Assembly: GCF_001942625.1 (NCBI RefSeq) | Contig: NZ_MLCL01000042.1 | Location: 29,223 to 93,222 of the forward strand | Length of the DNA: 64,000 nucleotides | Direction of reading: 5' to 3' | Source of the DNA: Mycobacterium syngnathidarum | GTDB lineage: Bacteria > Actinomycetota > Actinomycetes > Mycobacteriales > Mycobacteriaceae | Part shown: piece after piece, positions 1-9,831 of the stretch | Position numbering within the stretch: position 1 is the first letter of the stretch | Layout: every line of letters begins with the position of its first letter | Position numbers and translations under genes: made by a program | The notes under the pieces: generated by a model | What the model saw: the letters and a program-made list of their open reading frames with translations, nothing else | Told to the model about the DNA's origin: nothing | Database searches by the model: none

Positions 1-181
1 GGAGGACAGCGTGCCCGTCATCATCGACGATGCGCTCGGTTTCACCGACCCGGACCGGTTGACCAAGATGGGCGCGGTGTTCGACGCCGTCGGCGGGGAC
101 GGGCAGGTCATCGTGTTGACCTGCAGCCCGGAGCGCTACTCGAGCGTCGGCGCGGCGCACCACATCGAATTGACCATATAG
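1..181 (+). CDS. C-terminal end of an AAA/SMC-like ATPase (5'-truncated by the window)
   Basis: Reading from base 2 gives an open frame with no start inside the window; it ends at TAG 179-181. The visible 59 residues contain VPVIIDDALGF (a Walker B-like hydrophobic strand ending in acidic residues), then a helix and a QVIVLTCSPERY strand. That is the usual C-terminal ABC-ATPase lobe of SbcC/RecN/YhaN-type DNA-repair ATPases. Its position directly upstream of a GMC oxidoreductase matches the Rv1278-Rv1279 order in M. tuberculosis, as remembered. The family is inferred from a short C-terminal piece, so the exact product name is uncertain. Confidence 0.7.
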   Translation, partial: EDSVPVIIDDALGFTDPDRLTKMGAVFDAVGGDGQVIVLTCSPERYSSVGAAHHIELTI

Positions 182-195
182 CCGCTCCGGCCGCA

Positions 196-201
196 TACAC
201 T
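196..201 (+). promoter_or_regulatory. -10 element (TACACT) of the GMC oxidoreductase gene, leaderless
   Basis: TACACT fits the mycobacterial TANNNT -10 consensus. Its last T lies 7 nt before the GTG at 209, so transcription should begin at or one base before the start codon and give a leaderless mRNA. No clear Shine-Dalgarno lies before 209, which agrees. No convincing -35 is seen. Confidence 0.55.
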
Positions 202-208
202 CCGCCAC

Positions 209-1705
209 GTGGAGGCTGATTACGTCGTGGTGGGGACCGGTTCGGCCGGTGCGGTACTGGCGAACCGGCTGAGCGCACACCCGAAGCTGAAGGTGCTGGC
301 GCTGGAGGCCGGACCGCGCGACCGCAACAAGTTCATCCACATCCCGGCCGCGTTCTCGAAATTGTTCCGCAGCGAGGTCGACTGGGATTATCTGACCGAG
401 CCGCAACCCGAGCTCGACGGTCGCCAGATCTATTGGCCGCGCGGCAAAACCCTTGGCGGCTCGTCGTCGATGAACGCGATGATGTGGGTGCCGGGCTTTC
501 CCGCCGACTATGACGAATGGGGCGATCGGGCCGGGGCGGGCTGGAACTACGCCGGCCTGGAGAAGTATCTGCAGCGGATCGAAGCCGGCCCGCTGGTGAT
601 CGAGGCGCAGCGCAGCCCACGAAGCTCGACGGCCGCATGGCTGGCCGCGGCCGAGGAGTGCGGACACACCGGGTTCCGTGAGACCAGGGTGACCCAGCGT
701 CGCGGCGCCCGATGGAGCACCGCCGACGCATACCTCAAACCGGCCTTGCGGCGGAACAATCTCGCCCTGATCACCGAGGCCACCGCCACGCGGGTCATCT
801 TCGCGGGCAACCGGGCCGTCGGCGTCGAATTCGACAAGGGCGGAGTTCGGGATGTGGCCACCGCGCGCCACGAGGTCATCCTGTGCGGAGGCGCGATCAA
901 CTCGCCCCAACTGCTGATGCTGTCCGGAGTTGGCGACGAGGGCCAGTTGGCGCGCCATGGTATCGAGGTAACCCGGCACACGCCGAGCGTCGGCACCAAT
1001 CTCCTTGACCACCTGGTCGTTCCGCTGGGCTTCGACGTCCGCAATGACAGCTTGTTCGCCGCCGAGAAGCCGCTCGAACTCGTCAACTATCTGGCCCGGC
1101 GGCGGGGCATGCTGACCTCGAACGTCGGAGAGGCGTACGGATTCGTCCGCAGCACACCGGATCTGGACCTGCCCGATCTCGAACTGATCTTCGCTCCGGC
1201 CCCGTTCTTCGAAGAAGGTATCGGCGACCCGTACGGCCATGCCGTCGTGATGGGCCCGATTCTGCTCAAGCCCCGCAGCCACGGCACCGTCACGCTGCGG
1301 TCCGCCGACCCGATGGACAAGCCGATCATCGACCCGCGCTACCTCAGCGATGCGGCCGACCGCACCGCGCTGATGGCCGGTCTGCGGATAACCGCCGAGA
1401 TCGCCCGGTCCCCGGCCCTCGCGAACGTGGTCGGTAAGGTGGCCCGGCCGCTCGACGCGTCCACGCTCGACGACGAGACGCTCACCCGTGCCCTGAATTC
1501 GTTGTCGCACACGCTGTATCACCCCGTCGGTACCTGCCGGATGGGAACTGACGAGGACAGCGTGGTCGACCCACAGCTGCGAGTCAGGGGGATCGAGGCG
1601 TTGCGGGTCGCCGACGCGTCCGTGATGCCCACGCTCATCCGTGGTCACACGCATGCGCCCAGCGTGCTGATCGGAGAGAAGGCCGCTGAGCTGATCACGG
1701 GTTGA
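209..1705 (+). CDS. GMC family FAD-dependent oxidoreductase (choline dehydrogenase-like)
   Basis: This 498-residue enzyme would oxidise an alcohol with FAD; the substrate cannot be read from sequence. The N-terminal Rossmann motif GTGSAG (residues 9-14) binds FAD. The first GMC signature is around residues 78-96 (GKTLGGSSSMNAMMW) and the second follows GGAINSPQLLMLSGVG. Near the C-terminus are HPVGTCRMG and GHTHAPSVLIGEKAAE, holding the expected catalytic His; the partner position, often Asn, is His here. Length is typical of bacterial GMC enzymes. The GTG at 209 was chosen because a -10 element sits 7 nt upstream. It corresponds to Rv1279 in the remembered gene order. Confidence 0.9.
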   Translation: MEADYVVVGTGSAGAVLANRLSAHPKLKVLALEAGPRDRNKFIHIPAAFSKLFRSEVDWDYLTEPQPELDGRQIYWPRGKTLGGSSSMNAMMWVPGFPADYDEWGDRAGAGWNYAGLEKYLQRIEAGPLVIEAQRSPRSSTAAWLAAAEECGHTGFRETRVTQRRGARWSTADAYLKPALRRNNLALITEATATRVIFAGNRAVGVEFDKGGVRDVATARHEVILCGGAINSPQLLMLSGVGDEGQLARHGIEVTRHTPSVGTNLLDHLVVPLGFDVRNDSLFAAEKPLELVNYLARRRGMLTSNVGEAYGFVRSTPDLDLPDLELIFAPAPFFEEGIGDPYGHAVVMGPILLKPRSHGTVTLRSADPMDKPIIDPRYLSDAADRTALMAGLRITAEIARSPALANVVGKVARPLDASTLDDETLTRALNSLSHTLYHPVGTCRMGTDEDSVVDPQLRVRGIEALRVADASVMPTLIRGHTHAPSVLIGEKAAELITG

Positions 1706-1801
1706 TCTTGGATCAGTTTGATCCTTCGACCATGCCGTCGCGTTCGAACTCGATCTTCACCATCTATCTGATCTGAGTGTTGCGCGGCACAATGGACCGC
1801 A

Positions 1802-3037
1802 ATGACGATGAACGCCAAGCGCAGACGGGTGCACGACAAGCTCGCCGCGCTACCGGGGGTGCGGGCGGTGCGACGCCCGGTCATTCCCGGTTCCGACGAG
1901 CATTTCGACCTGTTCTACGTACGGGCCGGGCGTAAGTCTGCACATCCGGTGGTGATCATCCCGGGCGGTCCCGGTGTGGCTTCGATCCAGCCCTACCGGG
2001 CGCTGCGCCGGCGTGCGGCTGCCGCCGGATTCGACGTGATCATGATCGAGCACCGGGGAATCGGGATGTCGCGGCACACCGACGCGGGGGCCGATCTGCC
2101 TAGGGAGGCCATCACCGTCGAGCAGGTGGTCGACGATATCGCCGCGGTGCTCGACGACGCCGGCGTGCACGAGGCGGTGCTCTACGGCACGTCGTACGGC
2201 AGCTATGTCGCCGCCGGGTTCGGGGTGCGCCACCCCGACCGGATCGCGGCGATGGTGCTCGACTCGCCGCTGCTGTCCACCGCCGACATCGAGGCCATGC
2301 GCAGCGCCATCCGCGGTCTGCTGTGGGAAGGCACCGATCCCGAGACCGCGGACCTGGCCCCCAAGGTCCGGCGCCTGGTTGCCGACGGGGTACTGGCCCC
2401 CAGAGGGGGAGAGCTGGCCGGCCTGCTGTATGGGTTCGGCGGCCCCGCGATGTTGGACCGTCAGCTCGATCTGCTGTTGCGCGGGCGCACCCTGGTGTGG
2501 TCGGCACTGGCGCGGCTGAGCCGGCTGTCGACGCGAAAAGCGCCGTACCACAACGAGGTCGACCTCGTCGGCCGGATCGCCTTTCGTGAGTTGAACTACG
2601 CCGGGTCCCCCGATGGGTTGCCACTGGACCCGGCTCTGGAGATGGCCGACATGATCGGCAACGCGAAGTTCTACGAGCCTTTCGAGTCCGAGCCCTTCGA
2701 TCTCCCGGCGGAGTTGCCCGAGTTCCACTGGCCTACGGTCGTGGTGTCCGGCGGCCGGGATCTGACCACGCCGCCGGCCGTGGCCGAGCGGATCGCGGCA
2801 CTGGTGCCCGGGGCTGTGTTGGTACGGATGCCGACCGTGGCGCACAGCGTGCTCGATACCAGGGAGCAGGCGGCGTTCGCGGTGATCCGGGCGGTGCGTG
2901 ACGGTGCGGCGGAACAACTCTCGGCCACCGCCGACGAACTGGACGACCTGCCCTCGCGCGGTGTCATCCGGGTGGCGGTGTCGGCGATCGCGGTGGCGAC
3001 TGCCTTGGAGGCGGCAATCAATCGTCCGTGGCGATGA
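1802..3037 (+). CDS. Alpha/beta hydrolase, proline iminopeptidase/TAP-like
   Basis: A 411-residue alpha/beta hydrolase. The oxyanion region HPVVIIPGGPG (about 49-58) and EHRGIGMS match the proline-iminopeptidase clan. The nucleophile elbow GTSYG places the catalytic Ser at 131. A C-terminal GGRDLTTPP supplies the likely Asp and VAHSVLD the His, so the triad looks complete. There is no signal peptide, so it is probably cytosolic; the substrate (peptide or ester) is not evident. It stands alone and converges on the minus-strand gene at 3018-3527, overlapping it by 20 bp. The ATG at 1802 gives an N-terminus that reaches the first core strand without excess. Confidence 0.87.
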   Translation: MTMNAKRRRVHDKLAALPGVRAVRRPVIPGSDEHFDLFYVRAGRKSAHPVVIIPGGPGVASIQPYRALRRRAAAAGFDVIMIEHRGIGMSRHTDAGADLPREAITVEQVVDDIAAVLDDAGVHEAVLYGTSYGSYVAAGFGVRHPDRIAAMVLDSPLLSTADIEAMRSAIRGLLWEGTDPETADLAPKVRRLVADGVLAPRGGELAGLLYGFGGPAMLDRQLDLLLRGRTLVWSALARLSRLSTRKAPYHNEVDLVGRIAFRELNYAGSPDGLPLDPALEMADMIGNAKFYEPFESEPFDLPAELPEFHWPTVVVSGGRDLTTPPAVAERIAALVPGAVLVRMPTVAHSVLDTREQAAFAVIRAVRDGAAEQLSATADELDDLPSRGVIRVAVSAIAVATALEAAINRPWR

Positions 3038-3527
3038 TGACGGTGGCCACGCCCCGGTTGCGGCAGACGGCGATGAACTCGTGGAACCCGTTGAGACCGA
3101 CGACCCATCCGTCTGGATGTTCGTTGTCCTTCCGCGGCAAGCTGAGCCGGTAGATCTCGTCCGCGGTGCCCAGGATCGGCGACGTCCACGCCATGATCAA
3201 CTCGCGCGACAACAGCAGGCTGCTGCTGACCCACGGGTTCAGGTTGGTCGCGGGCCATGACCACAGCGTCGCCACCGCATCGGCATGTGAACATCGCTGG
3301 AAGCCATCAACTTTGAGGGAATCCATCCGGTATGGACCATGCCTGGAGCCGGGTACGCCAGTCCACGGGGAAGCGCAGTCGTGGTGGTAGCGGGGATGGG
3401 CCAGGACGCTGTTGATCAGATCGGTCCCCGACATCGCGGCCGGAAACGCGAACGTCAGCAGGGTGCACCAGCTGTACATCCCCGGAGCCATGTGCACGGT
3501 GGTGTCTTCGATCAGTTCGACGTGCAC
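3018..3527 (-). CDS. Hypothetical protein downstream of oppA
   Basis: A 169-residue minus-strand frame I do not recognise. It begins 8 bp after the oppA stop, so it is placed as the last gene of the opp transcript, and it overlaps the end of the convergent hydrolase gene by 20 bp. Codon third positions are GC-rich in this frame, as in neighbouring genes, which supports real coding. The protein is rich in Trp, His and Met, has four scattered Cys, no signal peptide and no obvious membrane segment. It could be the remnant of a longer gene. Function unknown. Confidence 0.6.
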   Translation of the reverse strand: MHVELIEDTTVHMAPGMYSWCTLLTFAFPAAMSGTDLINSVLAHPRYHHDCASPWTGVPGSRHGPYRMDSLKVDGFQRCSHADAVATLWSWPATNLNPWVSSSLLLSRELIMAWTSPILGTADEIYRLSLPRKDNEHPDGWVVGLNGFHEFIAVCRNRGVATVIIATDD

Positions 3528-3535
3528 GGACGCGG

Positions 3536-5218
3536 CTACTTGAGGAAACCGACCTTGGTGTAGTCGGTGTCGGCCAGTCCGGGGGCTCCGAAGTTGGCCA
3601 GGCTGCTGCGCACCGCCACGTTGCCCGGTGACTGGAACAGCGGGAGGCTGAACACCTCCTCGAACAGCATCCGGTCCAGCTCGTTGGCCAGCACCAGCGC
3701 CTTGGCCGGATCCAGTTCTTCCAGCGTCTGCTCGATCTTCGCGTCGATCTCGGGGCTGCCGATCTTGCCGAAGTTACTGGCACCGTCCTGGGCGTAGATC
3801 TGGGTGAGCGAGCTCAGCGGGAAGGCGTCACCGAGGAAAGCGAACTGGGCGATGTCGAAGTCGCCCTTGATGATGTAGTTGCTGAAGAAGCCGGTCCCCG
3901 GCTTGGTGTCCAGCTGCAGGTTCACCCCGATCTGACCGAGCATGTTCTGCGCGATCTGGGCCACCTGGCGAGTGCTGCCCGCGTCGTAGAACACGTTGCG
4001 GATGACGAGTTCCTTACCGTCTTTCTCTCGGAATTGGCGTCCTTCAGGCACTTTCCATCCCAGCGCATCGAGTTCGGCCTTGGCTTTCTCAGGGTCGAAG
4101 GCCACTGACTCGGCGTTGTCCTGATAGCCCTGCTGACCCGCGACGAAGATGTGATTGTCCAGGGGCACCGGGTTGTCGGTGAGTCCCCGCTGGGTGATGT
4201 TGGCCAGTGCCTGACGGTCGATGCCCTTGGCGACCGCACGGCGCAGGGCCGGGTCGGCCAGGATCGAACCGGGTGCACCGTTGAAGGTCAGGTGGTACCA
4301 GCTGGCCGAGGGGGCGCGACGGATGCTGATACCCGGGGTCTTGCGAGCGATGGTCAGTTCGTCCAGCGAGCCGGTGCCGGTGGCGTCGATGGTGTTGTTC
4401 TGCAGCGCCGGGATGCGTGCGGAGTCATCGAGCACCAAGTAGGTGATGGTGTCCAACAGCGGCGGGGCACCCCACCATTTCGGGTTGCGGCTCAACGTGA
4501 TCCGCTGCGCGCCCCGGTCGATGTTGGACACCAGGAACGGGCCCGCCGATGGCCCCGGCTGGTTCAGCTGAGCCTTGTTGAACGCCTCCGGGGTCGCGGT
4601 CATGCTCTTGGGCAGCAGCCGGCCGTTGCCGGCGAACATGCCCTTCCAGTCGGCGTACGGCTTGGCGAAGGTCATCACCGCCTGGCGGTCGTCGACCCCG
4701 CGGGTCACCGACGCCACCCGCTCACAGCCGTTGGGCGCGGCGATGACGAACGCCGGGTCTTTGCCGCTGTTGGCCTCGACCTGGGACTTGATGTCCTCCC
4801 AGGTGATCGGCGTGCCGTCGGACCACACCGCCTTGGGGTTGATCGTGTAGGTGACCACCTGGGGGTTGGTGCCCGTCAGCTCGACGTTGGTGAAGTAGTC
4901 GGTGTTCACCGTCGCCGATCCGTCGGCCGCGATCACGAAGGCGCGCGGCATGGTGGGCCTGGTGAGCGAGCCGACATCGCCGGTGTTGCCGTCGATGTGC
5001 AGCGGGTTGAAGTTCGACGGGAACTCGGTCAGGGCCAGGCGCAGGTTACCGCCGTGCCGCAGGTTCGCGACGTCCTGCGGATTGATGTCGTTGGTGGTGC
5101 CGATCTCGGCGGTACCGCCGGCCGAGGGGGTCTCCTGATCTCCGCCCGAACACCCGCTCAGGGCGAGTCCGGCAACAACGGTGGCGACAGCCAAACGGCG
5201 GATCTTCAATCCGTTCAT
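3536..5218 (-). CDS. oppA: Oligopeptide ABC transporter substrate-binding lipoprotein
   Basis: A 560-residue extracytoplasmic solute receptor of the peptide/nickel (SBP_bac_5) family, corresponding to Rv1280c. It has a signal peptide with lipobox LSGC, so Cys23 should be lipidated and anchor it outside the membrane. The body has the family's typical features: a VWSDGTPITWEDI motif at about residues 115-127, an ALRRAVAKGIDR region in the middle, and a C-terminal ligand domain. It would hand peptides to the OppBC channel powered by OppD. It is fourth in the oppB-C-D-A operon, about 100 bp after oppD. That gap could hold an extra promoter raising receptor expression, but none is certain. Confidence 0.92.
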   Translation of the reverse strand: MNGLKIRRLAVATVVAGLALSGCSGGDQETPSAGGTAEIGTTNDINPQDVANLRHGGNLRLALTEFPSNFNPLHIDGNTGDVGSLTRPTMPRAFVIAADGSATVNTDYFTNVELTGTNPQVVTYTINPKAVWSDGTPITWEDIKSQVEANSGKDPAFVIAAPNGCERVASVTRGVDDRQAVMTFAKPYADWKGMFAGNGRLLPKSMTATPEAFNKAQLNQPGPSAGPFLVSNIDRGAQRITLSRNPKWWGAPPLLDTITYLVLDDSARIPALQNNTIDATGTGSLDELTIARKTPGISIRRAPSASWYHLTFNGAPGSILADPALRRAVAKGIDRQALANITQRGLTDNPVPLDNHIFVAGQQGYQDNAESVAFDPEKAKAELDALGWKVPEGRQFREKDGKELVIRNVFYDAGSTRQVAQIAQNMLGQIGVNLQLDTKPGTGFFSNYIIKGDFDIAQFAFLGDAFPLSSLTQIYAQDGASNFGKIGSPEIDAKIEQTLEELDPAKALVLANELDRMLFEEVFSLPLFQSPGNVAVRSSLANFGAPGLADTDYTKVGFLK

Positions 5219-5320
5219 CCCGCCGATGCTAGAGGTACCCGGGCCACTATGGGGTGAGGACTCGGACAGCGCCGGTGGGGACCGGGTTTTTCGACGCGGA
5301 GACCGCGACGTGCAGGATAC

Positions 5321-7159
5321 TCACCTTGCCGGTCCGGGCTGTGGCACCGCAGCCAGCAACTTGCGGGTATAGGCGTGCTGTGGGTCGGCGAACACCGCAT
5401 CCCCGGCCCCTTGTTCCACGACCGAGCCTTTGTACATCACCACGACGTCGTGGGCCAGGTGCTTGACCACCGACAGGTCGTGCGACACGAACAGATAGGC
5501 CAGGCCGAACCGGTCCTGCAGGTCGAGCAGCAGGTTGATGATCCCGGCCTGGATGGACACATCCAGCGCGGAGACCGGCTCGTCCAGAGCGATGATCTTC
5601 GGCTGCAACGCCAGTGCCCGGGCGATCCCGATGCGCTGCTTCTGACCGCCGGAGAACTCTGCCGGGTAGCGGCTGGCATCGGCGTGCCGCAGGCCCACCA
5701 ATTCCAGTAGCTCGGCCACCCGGTCATTGACCCGTGATTTGTCGATTCCGTTGGCTGTCAACGGCTCTGCCAACACATCGAACACCGGCAGTCGCGGATC
5801 GAGTGAGGCCACCGGGTCCTGGAACACCACCTGGAGCTCGGTTCGCAAGGCGCGGCTGGTCTTCCGGTTCAACGTGGCCACGTCGGAGCCGAGCACTTCG
5901 ATCGAACCCGATTGCGGCGCGGACAGATTCAGAATCTGGTGCAGGGTGGTGGACTTTCCGGAACCGGACTCGCCGACGATGCCGAGGGTTCGGCCGCTGC
6001 GCAGGTCGAAGCTGACGTTGTCGACCGCCCGGACCTCGCCGATCTGCCTGCGTAGCACCACGCCCTTGGTCAGCTTGTAGGTCTTGGTCAGCTCTCGCAC
6101 CCGCAGCACCACATCGGGCTCGGCAGAAGGCCTTTCAACGTCGCCGCCGGTCCTGGGCACCTCGTATATCTCGGCAGCGCTGCGACCGGCCACATGATCT
6201 GTGCGGATGCAGGCTGCGTGGTGATCCGCCGCCAGTTCGATGAGTTCGGGTTCGGCGGCCTCACATCCATCGATGGCCAGCGGGCAGCGTGGGGCGAACG
6301 GGCAACCGGTCGGTGCCACGGTGAGCGAAGGCGGTGCACCCGGGATAGGCACCAGCCGGGTGCCCTGCGGGGCATCCAGTCGCGGCACCGAACCGAGCAG
6401 ACCGACGGTGTAGGGCATCCGCGCGCGTTCGTAGAGCCCGGCCACCGGGGCGTCTTCGACGGCCCGCCCGGCGTACATCACCAGCGCCCGGTCGGCGAAC
6501 TCGGCGACCACACCGAGGTCGTGGGTGATGATCAACACGCCGGCGCCGGTGACGTCGCGAGCGGTCTTGAGCACGTCGAGGATCTGAGCCTGCACCGTGA
6601 CGTCCAGCGCGGTGGTGGGCTCGTCGCAGATCAGCAGATCGGGGTCGTTGGCGATGGCGATGGCGATCACCACCCGTTGGCGTTCGCCGCCGGACAACTC
6701 GTGCGGGAATGCTCGAGCGCGTTGTTCGGGTTGGGCGATACCGACCAACTCGAGCAATTCGACCGCACGGATCCGTGCCGCACGCCGACCCAGATCGCGA
6801 TTGTGCACCGTGAGTGCCTCGGCGATCTGGTCGCCCACCGTATAGACAGGGGTCAGGGCGGACATCGGGTCCTGGAACACCGTCCCGATGGTGTTTCCCC
6901 GGATCCGGGACAGCTCTGCGTCGGACAATCCGAGCAGTTCCTCGCCGCGCAGCCGCACCGATCCGGAGATCTCGGCGAATTCGGGAAGCAATCCGACGAC
7001 GGCCATGGCGCTGGCCGACTTTCCGGCCCCGGATTCACCGACGAGCGCGACCACCTCGCCGGAGTCGACGTGAAAGTTCACCCCCCGCACCGCATGTACG
7101 GCGCCGGTGTCGGTCGGGAAGTCCACTCTAAGACCGGACACTTCCAGCAGCCGGGTCAT
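5321..7159 (-). CDS. oppD: Oligopeptide ABC transporter, double ATPase subunit
   Basis: A 612-residue protein with two complete ABC ATPase domains in tandem, an OppD-OppF fusion equal in length to Rv1281c. The N-terminal domain has Walker A GESGAGKS, signature LSGGERQR, Walker B LLICDEPT and an OppD C-terminal cysteine cluster ([10 protein letters not shown]) that in relatives binds Fe-S or metal. The C-terminal domain has [16 protein letters not shown] and IIALDEP. It couples ATP hydrolysis to peptide import with OppB/OppC. The ATG at 7159 was chosen because [12 protein letters not shown] begins the first ABC fold and overlaps the oppC stop by 4 bp (ATGA), the coupling seen through this operon. 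Confidence 0.94.
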   Translation of the reverse strand: MTRLLEVSGLRVDFPTDTGAVHAVRGVNFHVDSGEVVALVGESGAGKSASAMAVVGLLPEFAEISGSVRLRGEELLGLSDAELSRIRGNTIGTVFQDPMSALTPVYTVGDQIAEALTVHNRDLGRRAARIRAVELLELVGIAQPEQRARAFPHELSGGERQRVVIAIAIANDPDLLICDEPTTALDVTVQAQILDVLKTARDVTGAGVLIITHDLGVVAEFADRALVMYAGRAVEDAPVAGLYERARMPYTVGLLGSVPRLDAPQGTRLVPIPGAPPSLTVAPTGCPFAPRCPLAIDGCEAAEPELIELAADHHAACIRTDHVAGRSAAEIYEVPRTGGDVERPSAEPDVVLRVRELTKTYKLTKGVVLRRQIGEVRAVDNVSFDLRSGRTLGIVGESGSGKSTTLHQILNLSAPQSGSIEVLGSDVATLNRKTSRALRTELQVVFQDPVASLDPRLPVFDVLAEPLTANGIDKSRVNDRVAELLELVGLRHADASRYPAEFSGGQKQRIGIARALALQPKIIALDEPVSALDVSIQAGIINLLLDLQDRFGLAYLFVSHDLSVVKHLAHDVVVMYKGSVVEQGAGDAVFADPQHAYTRKLLAAVPQPGPAR

Positions 7160-8082
7160 CGCGCCGCCCCCTTGCGGCGCCGGAGCCGGCCGCTGCCAGG
7201 GTCGAAAGCATCCCGTAAGCCGTCGCCGGCGAGGTTGGCGCACAACACGATCAGAACCAGCATCCCGGCCGGGAACAGAAACACCCACGGGAACGTGGTG
7301 GTGGATTTGGTGCCGTCGGCGATCAGCGTGCCCAGCGAAACATCGGGAGCTTGGATGCCGAAACCCAGGAAGCTCAAACCTGTCTCGCCCAGAATCGCCA
7401 GACCGACGTTGAGCACGGTGTCGATGATCAACAGCGACGCCACGTTCGGCAGGATGTGACGTGCGATGATCCGCCAACTGCGCACGCCCATATACCTTGC
7501 CGCGACGACGAATTCGCGTTCCCGCAGGCTCAGCGTCATGCCTCGCACGATCCGCGAGCTGATCATCCAGCTGAACAGCGAGAACAGCACGATGAGCCAG
7601 AACACCCGGTCGGACTGGCCCAACCGCGGCGTGACGATCGCGATGAGAATGAAACTCGGCACCACCAGCAGCAGGTCCACGACCCACATCAGCGCGGTGT
7701 CGCGCCAGCCGCCGAAGTATCCGGCGACCGCGCCGACCGTGGCGGCGATAACGGTCGAGATGAACGCCACACAGACCCCGATCAGCATGGATTTCTGCAT
7801 GCCCCGCAGGGTTTGGGCGAAGATGTCCTGTCCGAGTGCGTTGGTGCCGAACCAGTGGTCCGCCGAAGGTGGCTGCTGCAGCGCGTAGTAATCGAGATCG
7901 GTGTAGCTGTAGGGCAGCAGCGGCGGCAACGCATAACATCCGACGAACAGCACCACCAGCAGCACCAGTGACACCACCGCGGGTTTGTTGCGCAGGAATC
8001 GACGGAGCACCAGGACGCGCCGCGTGGCGAATTCCTCGGTGTGCACACCGGACTGGGCTGAGGTGGTCGTCGCGTCGCTCAT
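7156..8082 (-). CDS. oppC: Oligopeptide ABC transporter permease
   Basis: A 308-residue inner-membrane permease. The N-terminal cytoplasmic segment leads into a first transmembrane helix (about residues 30-50). Later helices carry the BPD_transp_1 coupling motif, here [16 protein letters not shown], which contacts the ATPase. It forms the channel with OppB. The start at 8082 ([10 protein letters not shown]) overlaps the oppB stop by 4 bp, and its own stop overlaps oppD by 4 bp. A longer upstream frame exists but its extra residues ([15 protein letters not shown]) look non-coding and lie within oppB. Confidence 0.92.
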   Translation of the reverse strand: MSDATTTSAQSGVHTEEFATRRVLVLRRFLRNKPAVVSLVLLVVLFVGCYALPPLLPYSYTDLDYYALQQPPSADHWFGTNALGQDIFAQTLRGMQKSMLIGVCVAFISTVIAATVGAVAGYFGGWRDTALMWVVDLLLVVPSFILIAIVTPRLGQSDRVFWLIVLFSLFSWMISSRIVRGMTLSLREREFVVAARYMGVRSWRIIARHILPNVASLLIIDTVLNVGLAILGETGLSFLGFGIQAPDVSLGTLIADGTKSTTTFPWVFLFPAGMLVLIVLCANLAGDGLRDAFDPGSGRLRRRKGAAR

Positions 8083-9056
8083 CGCACCCGCACCCTCGGG
8101 TCGAGTGCCGCGTAGATGACATCGGACAGCAACCCGGCCAGCAGCACCACCGACCCGGAGAACACCGTGATCGCGGCGATGATGTTGGTGTCCTGGGTCG
8201 CGATGCCCTGTACCACCCACTCGCCCATACCGTGCCAGCCGAAGATCTTCTCGACGAACACCGCGCCGGTGACCAGACCGGCCACGCCATAGGCGAACAA
8301 CGTGGCCATGGGGATCAGCGCGGTCCGCAGCCCGTGTTTGAACAGTGCCTGGCCGCGGGTCAGCCCCTTGGCCCGTGCCGTGCGGATGAAGTCCTGGCCC
8401 AATACATCGAGCATCGCGTTGCGCTGATAGCGGCTGTAGCCGGCGATGGCGCCGAGAGCGAGGGTGAAGGTCGGTAGTGCGAGGTGCTGAAGCCGGTCTA
8501 CGAACTGGTCCCAGGCGCCGCCGACCGGCACTGGCGCGGTTTCCCCCGTGTACTCGAATATCTGCACGCCCAGGACCGAGTTCACATTGAGCGCGGCCAG
8601 GATCAGCAGATTGGCGATCACGAAGGTCGGTGCGCTGAGCACGAGCAACGAGAGCAGCGTGATGAATCGGTCAGAGAGCCGGTACTGCCGGATGGCGCCC
8701 CACGCGCCGAGCACGACACCGATCACGGTGCCCACAACCGAACCGAGGACCAGCAGTCGCAGGCTCACACCGATGCGTCGCCACAGTTCATCGGAAACTG
8801 GCTGTCCGGTGACGGTGGTACCGAAGTCGCCGCGGACCGCGCCGGTCGCCCAGTCGAGGTAACGCAGGGGAAGTGGCTTGTCGAGGCCGAGTTCTGCGGC
8901 CTTGGCGTCGATCGCGGACTGTGGTGGCCGCGGGTTGCGCTGCAGCAGGCTGTCGAGCGGCTCGAATGTCAGCGACGTCAGCGTGAAGGTGAGAAACGAC
9001 GCCAGGGCCAACAACACGATGTAGTTGAGCAGCCGGCGCGCCAGAAAGCGCGTCAT
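8079..9056 (-). CDS. oppB: Oligopeptide ABC transporter permease, first gene of the opp operon
   Basis: A 325-residue permease, the same length as Rv1283c, with an N-terminal transmembrane helix right after [12 protein letters not shown] and the OppB-type coupling motif [12 protein letters not shown] about 80 residues before the end. It pairs with OppC. The start at 9056 gives the canonical OppB N-terminus; a start 35 codons upstream adds a Cys/Arg-rich stretch unlike the family. About 30 bp upstream on this strand is TACCCT, a possible -10 for the whole operon. It diverges from the small-protein gene at 9170, so 9057-9169 holds both promoters. Confidence 0.92.
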   Translation of the reverse strand: MTRFLARRLLNYIVLLALASFLTFTLTSLTFEPLDSLLQRNPRPPQSAIDAKAAELGLDKPLPLRYLDWATGAVRGDFGTTVTGQPVSDELWRRIGVSLRLLVLGSVVGTVIGVVLGAWGAIRQYRLSDRFITLLSLLVLSAPTFVIANLLILAALNVNSVLGVQIFEYTGETAPVPVGGAWDQFVDRLQHLALPTFTLALGAIAGYSRYQRNAMLDVLGQDFIRTARAKGLTRGQALFKHGLRTALIPMATLFAYGVAGLVTGAVFVEKIFGWHGMGEWVVQGIATQDTNIIAAITVFSGSVVLLAGLLSDVIYAALDPRVRVR

Positions 9057-9169
9057 CCGGTCGGTCCTGGCCACGGCTGCATGCCAGACAGGGTAAAGCA
9101 GCCGGGAACGTGGGTAACTGACAGTTGGGCCACAGCCTCGACATAGAAATCGGGCGTTCACTGAGATTC

Positions 9170-9433
9170 ATGAAGGTCAGCGGGCTCAAGAAGGTGAAAG
9201 TCATCGCCGCGGTGGCCGGCGGTGCGGCAATGGTGGGGCTGGGCGTGTTCGGCGCGGTCTCGGACCTGCACGCGGTTGCCGGGGCGGATTCTCGAGTCTT
9301 GGCGTCGGGGTCCCACATGAACCTCGGCCAGACCAGCACCGAGACCACGCCGCCCACCGCGCCCGCGGTGTCGATGGCGGTACCGGCGATGCGCGGCTAC
9401 ACGCCACCGTCGGGATTCGCCACCACACATTGA
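9170..9433 (+). CDS. Small single-span membrane protein with Thr/Pro tail, copy 1
   Basis: An 87-residue protein I do not recognise. A short basic N-terminus (MKVSGLKKVK) precedes one hydrophobic segment (about residues 11-30), then a polar tail with the motif TSTETTPPTAP and the ending PSGFATTH. Basic-inside charge predicts that the tail is exported. It shares layout and tail motif with the next two genes, so the three are tandem paralogues. An in-frame upstream start at 9125 is possible, but the added residues are not shared with the other copies. It could equally be a secreted protein with a weak signal peptide. Confidence 0.72.
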   Translation: MKVSGLKKVKVIAAVAGGAAMVGLGVFGAVSDLHAVAGADSRVLASGSHMNLGQTSTETTPPTAPAVSMAVPAMRGYTPPSGFATTH

Positions 9434-9495
9434 TCGCAGGTGGTGGTTTCACCGCCGGCTGCCGGGGATATACGAGGCGGCGGGAGGTGAGACAC

Positions 9496-9756
9496 ATGGG
9501 TAGCGCGAAGGAAAACAATCGGCGAAATCTGAAATTGATCTCCGCCGGTGTCGGTGCGATCGGCGGGTTAGCCACAGCGGTGCTGGGGAAAGGCGCGGGC
9601 GGTAACCTCACCGGCGCCCCGCAGCGGGTCGAGCCGCCGGCGATCACCACTGGACAGACCGTCACCGAGACCACTGCGCCGTCGGCCCCGGACACGTCGG
9701 AGGCCACGCCCAGCGTCTCGGCAACGACGCCGTCGGGATTTGCTACGCCGCACTGA
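9496..9756 (+). CDS. Small single-span membrane protein with Thr/Pro tail, copy 2
   Basis: An 86-residue paralogue of its neighbours. The N-terminus MGSAKENNRRNLK is basic, followed by a Gly/Ala-rich hydrophobic segment (ISAGVGAIGGLATAVLG) and a tail with GQTVTETTAPSAP, ending PSGFATPH almost as in copy 1. A good Shine-Dalgarno (GGGAGGTGA) lies 6-14 nt before the ATG at 9496 and fixes the start against a longer frame from 9430. Function unknown. The Thr/Ser/Pro tail is the kind of sequence that is O-glycosylated in exported actinobacterial proteins; that is inference. Confidence 0.75.
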   Translation: MGSAKENNRRNLKLISAGVGAIGGLATAVLGKGAGGNLTGAPQRVEPPAITTGQTVTETTAPSAPDTSEATPSVSATTPSGFATPH

Positions 9757-9831
9757 TCGGGGCTGGTTCGGGCAGCGGGCCCGGAACGCGGCCGGTTTTC
9801 TCGCCGCTGGTTACGCGGTAGGCAGGTCGCT

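Noticed and set aside
1710..1724. Small hairpin GGATCA-GTT-TGATCC after the GMC oxidoreductase gene
   Set aside because: Six AT-containing pairs with a 3-nt loop and no T tract are too weak to call a terminator.
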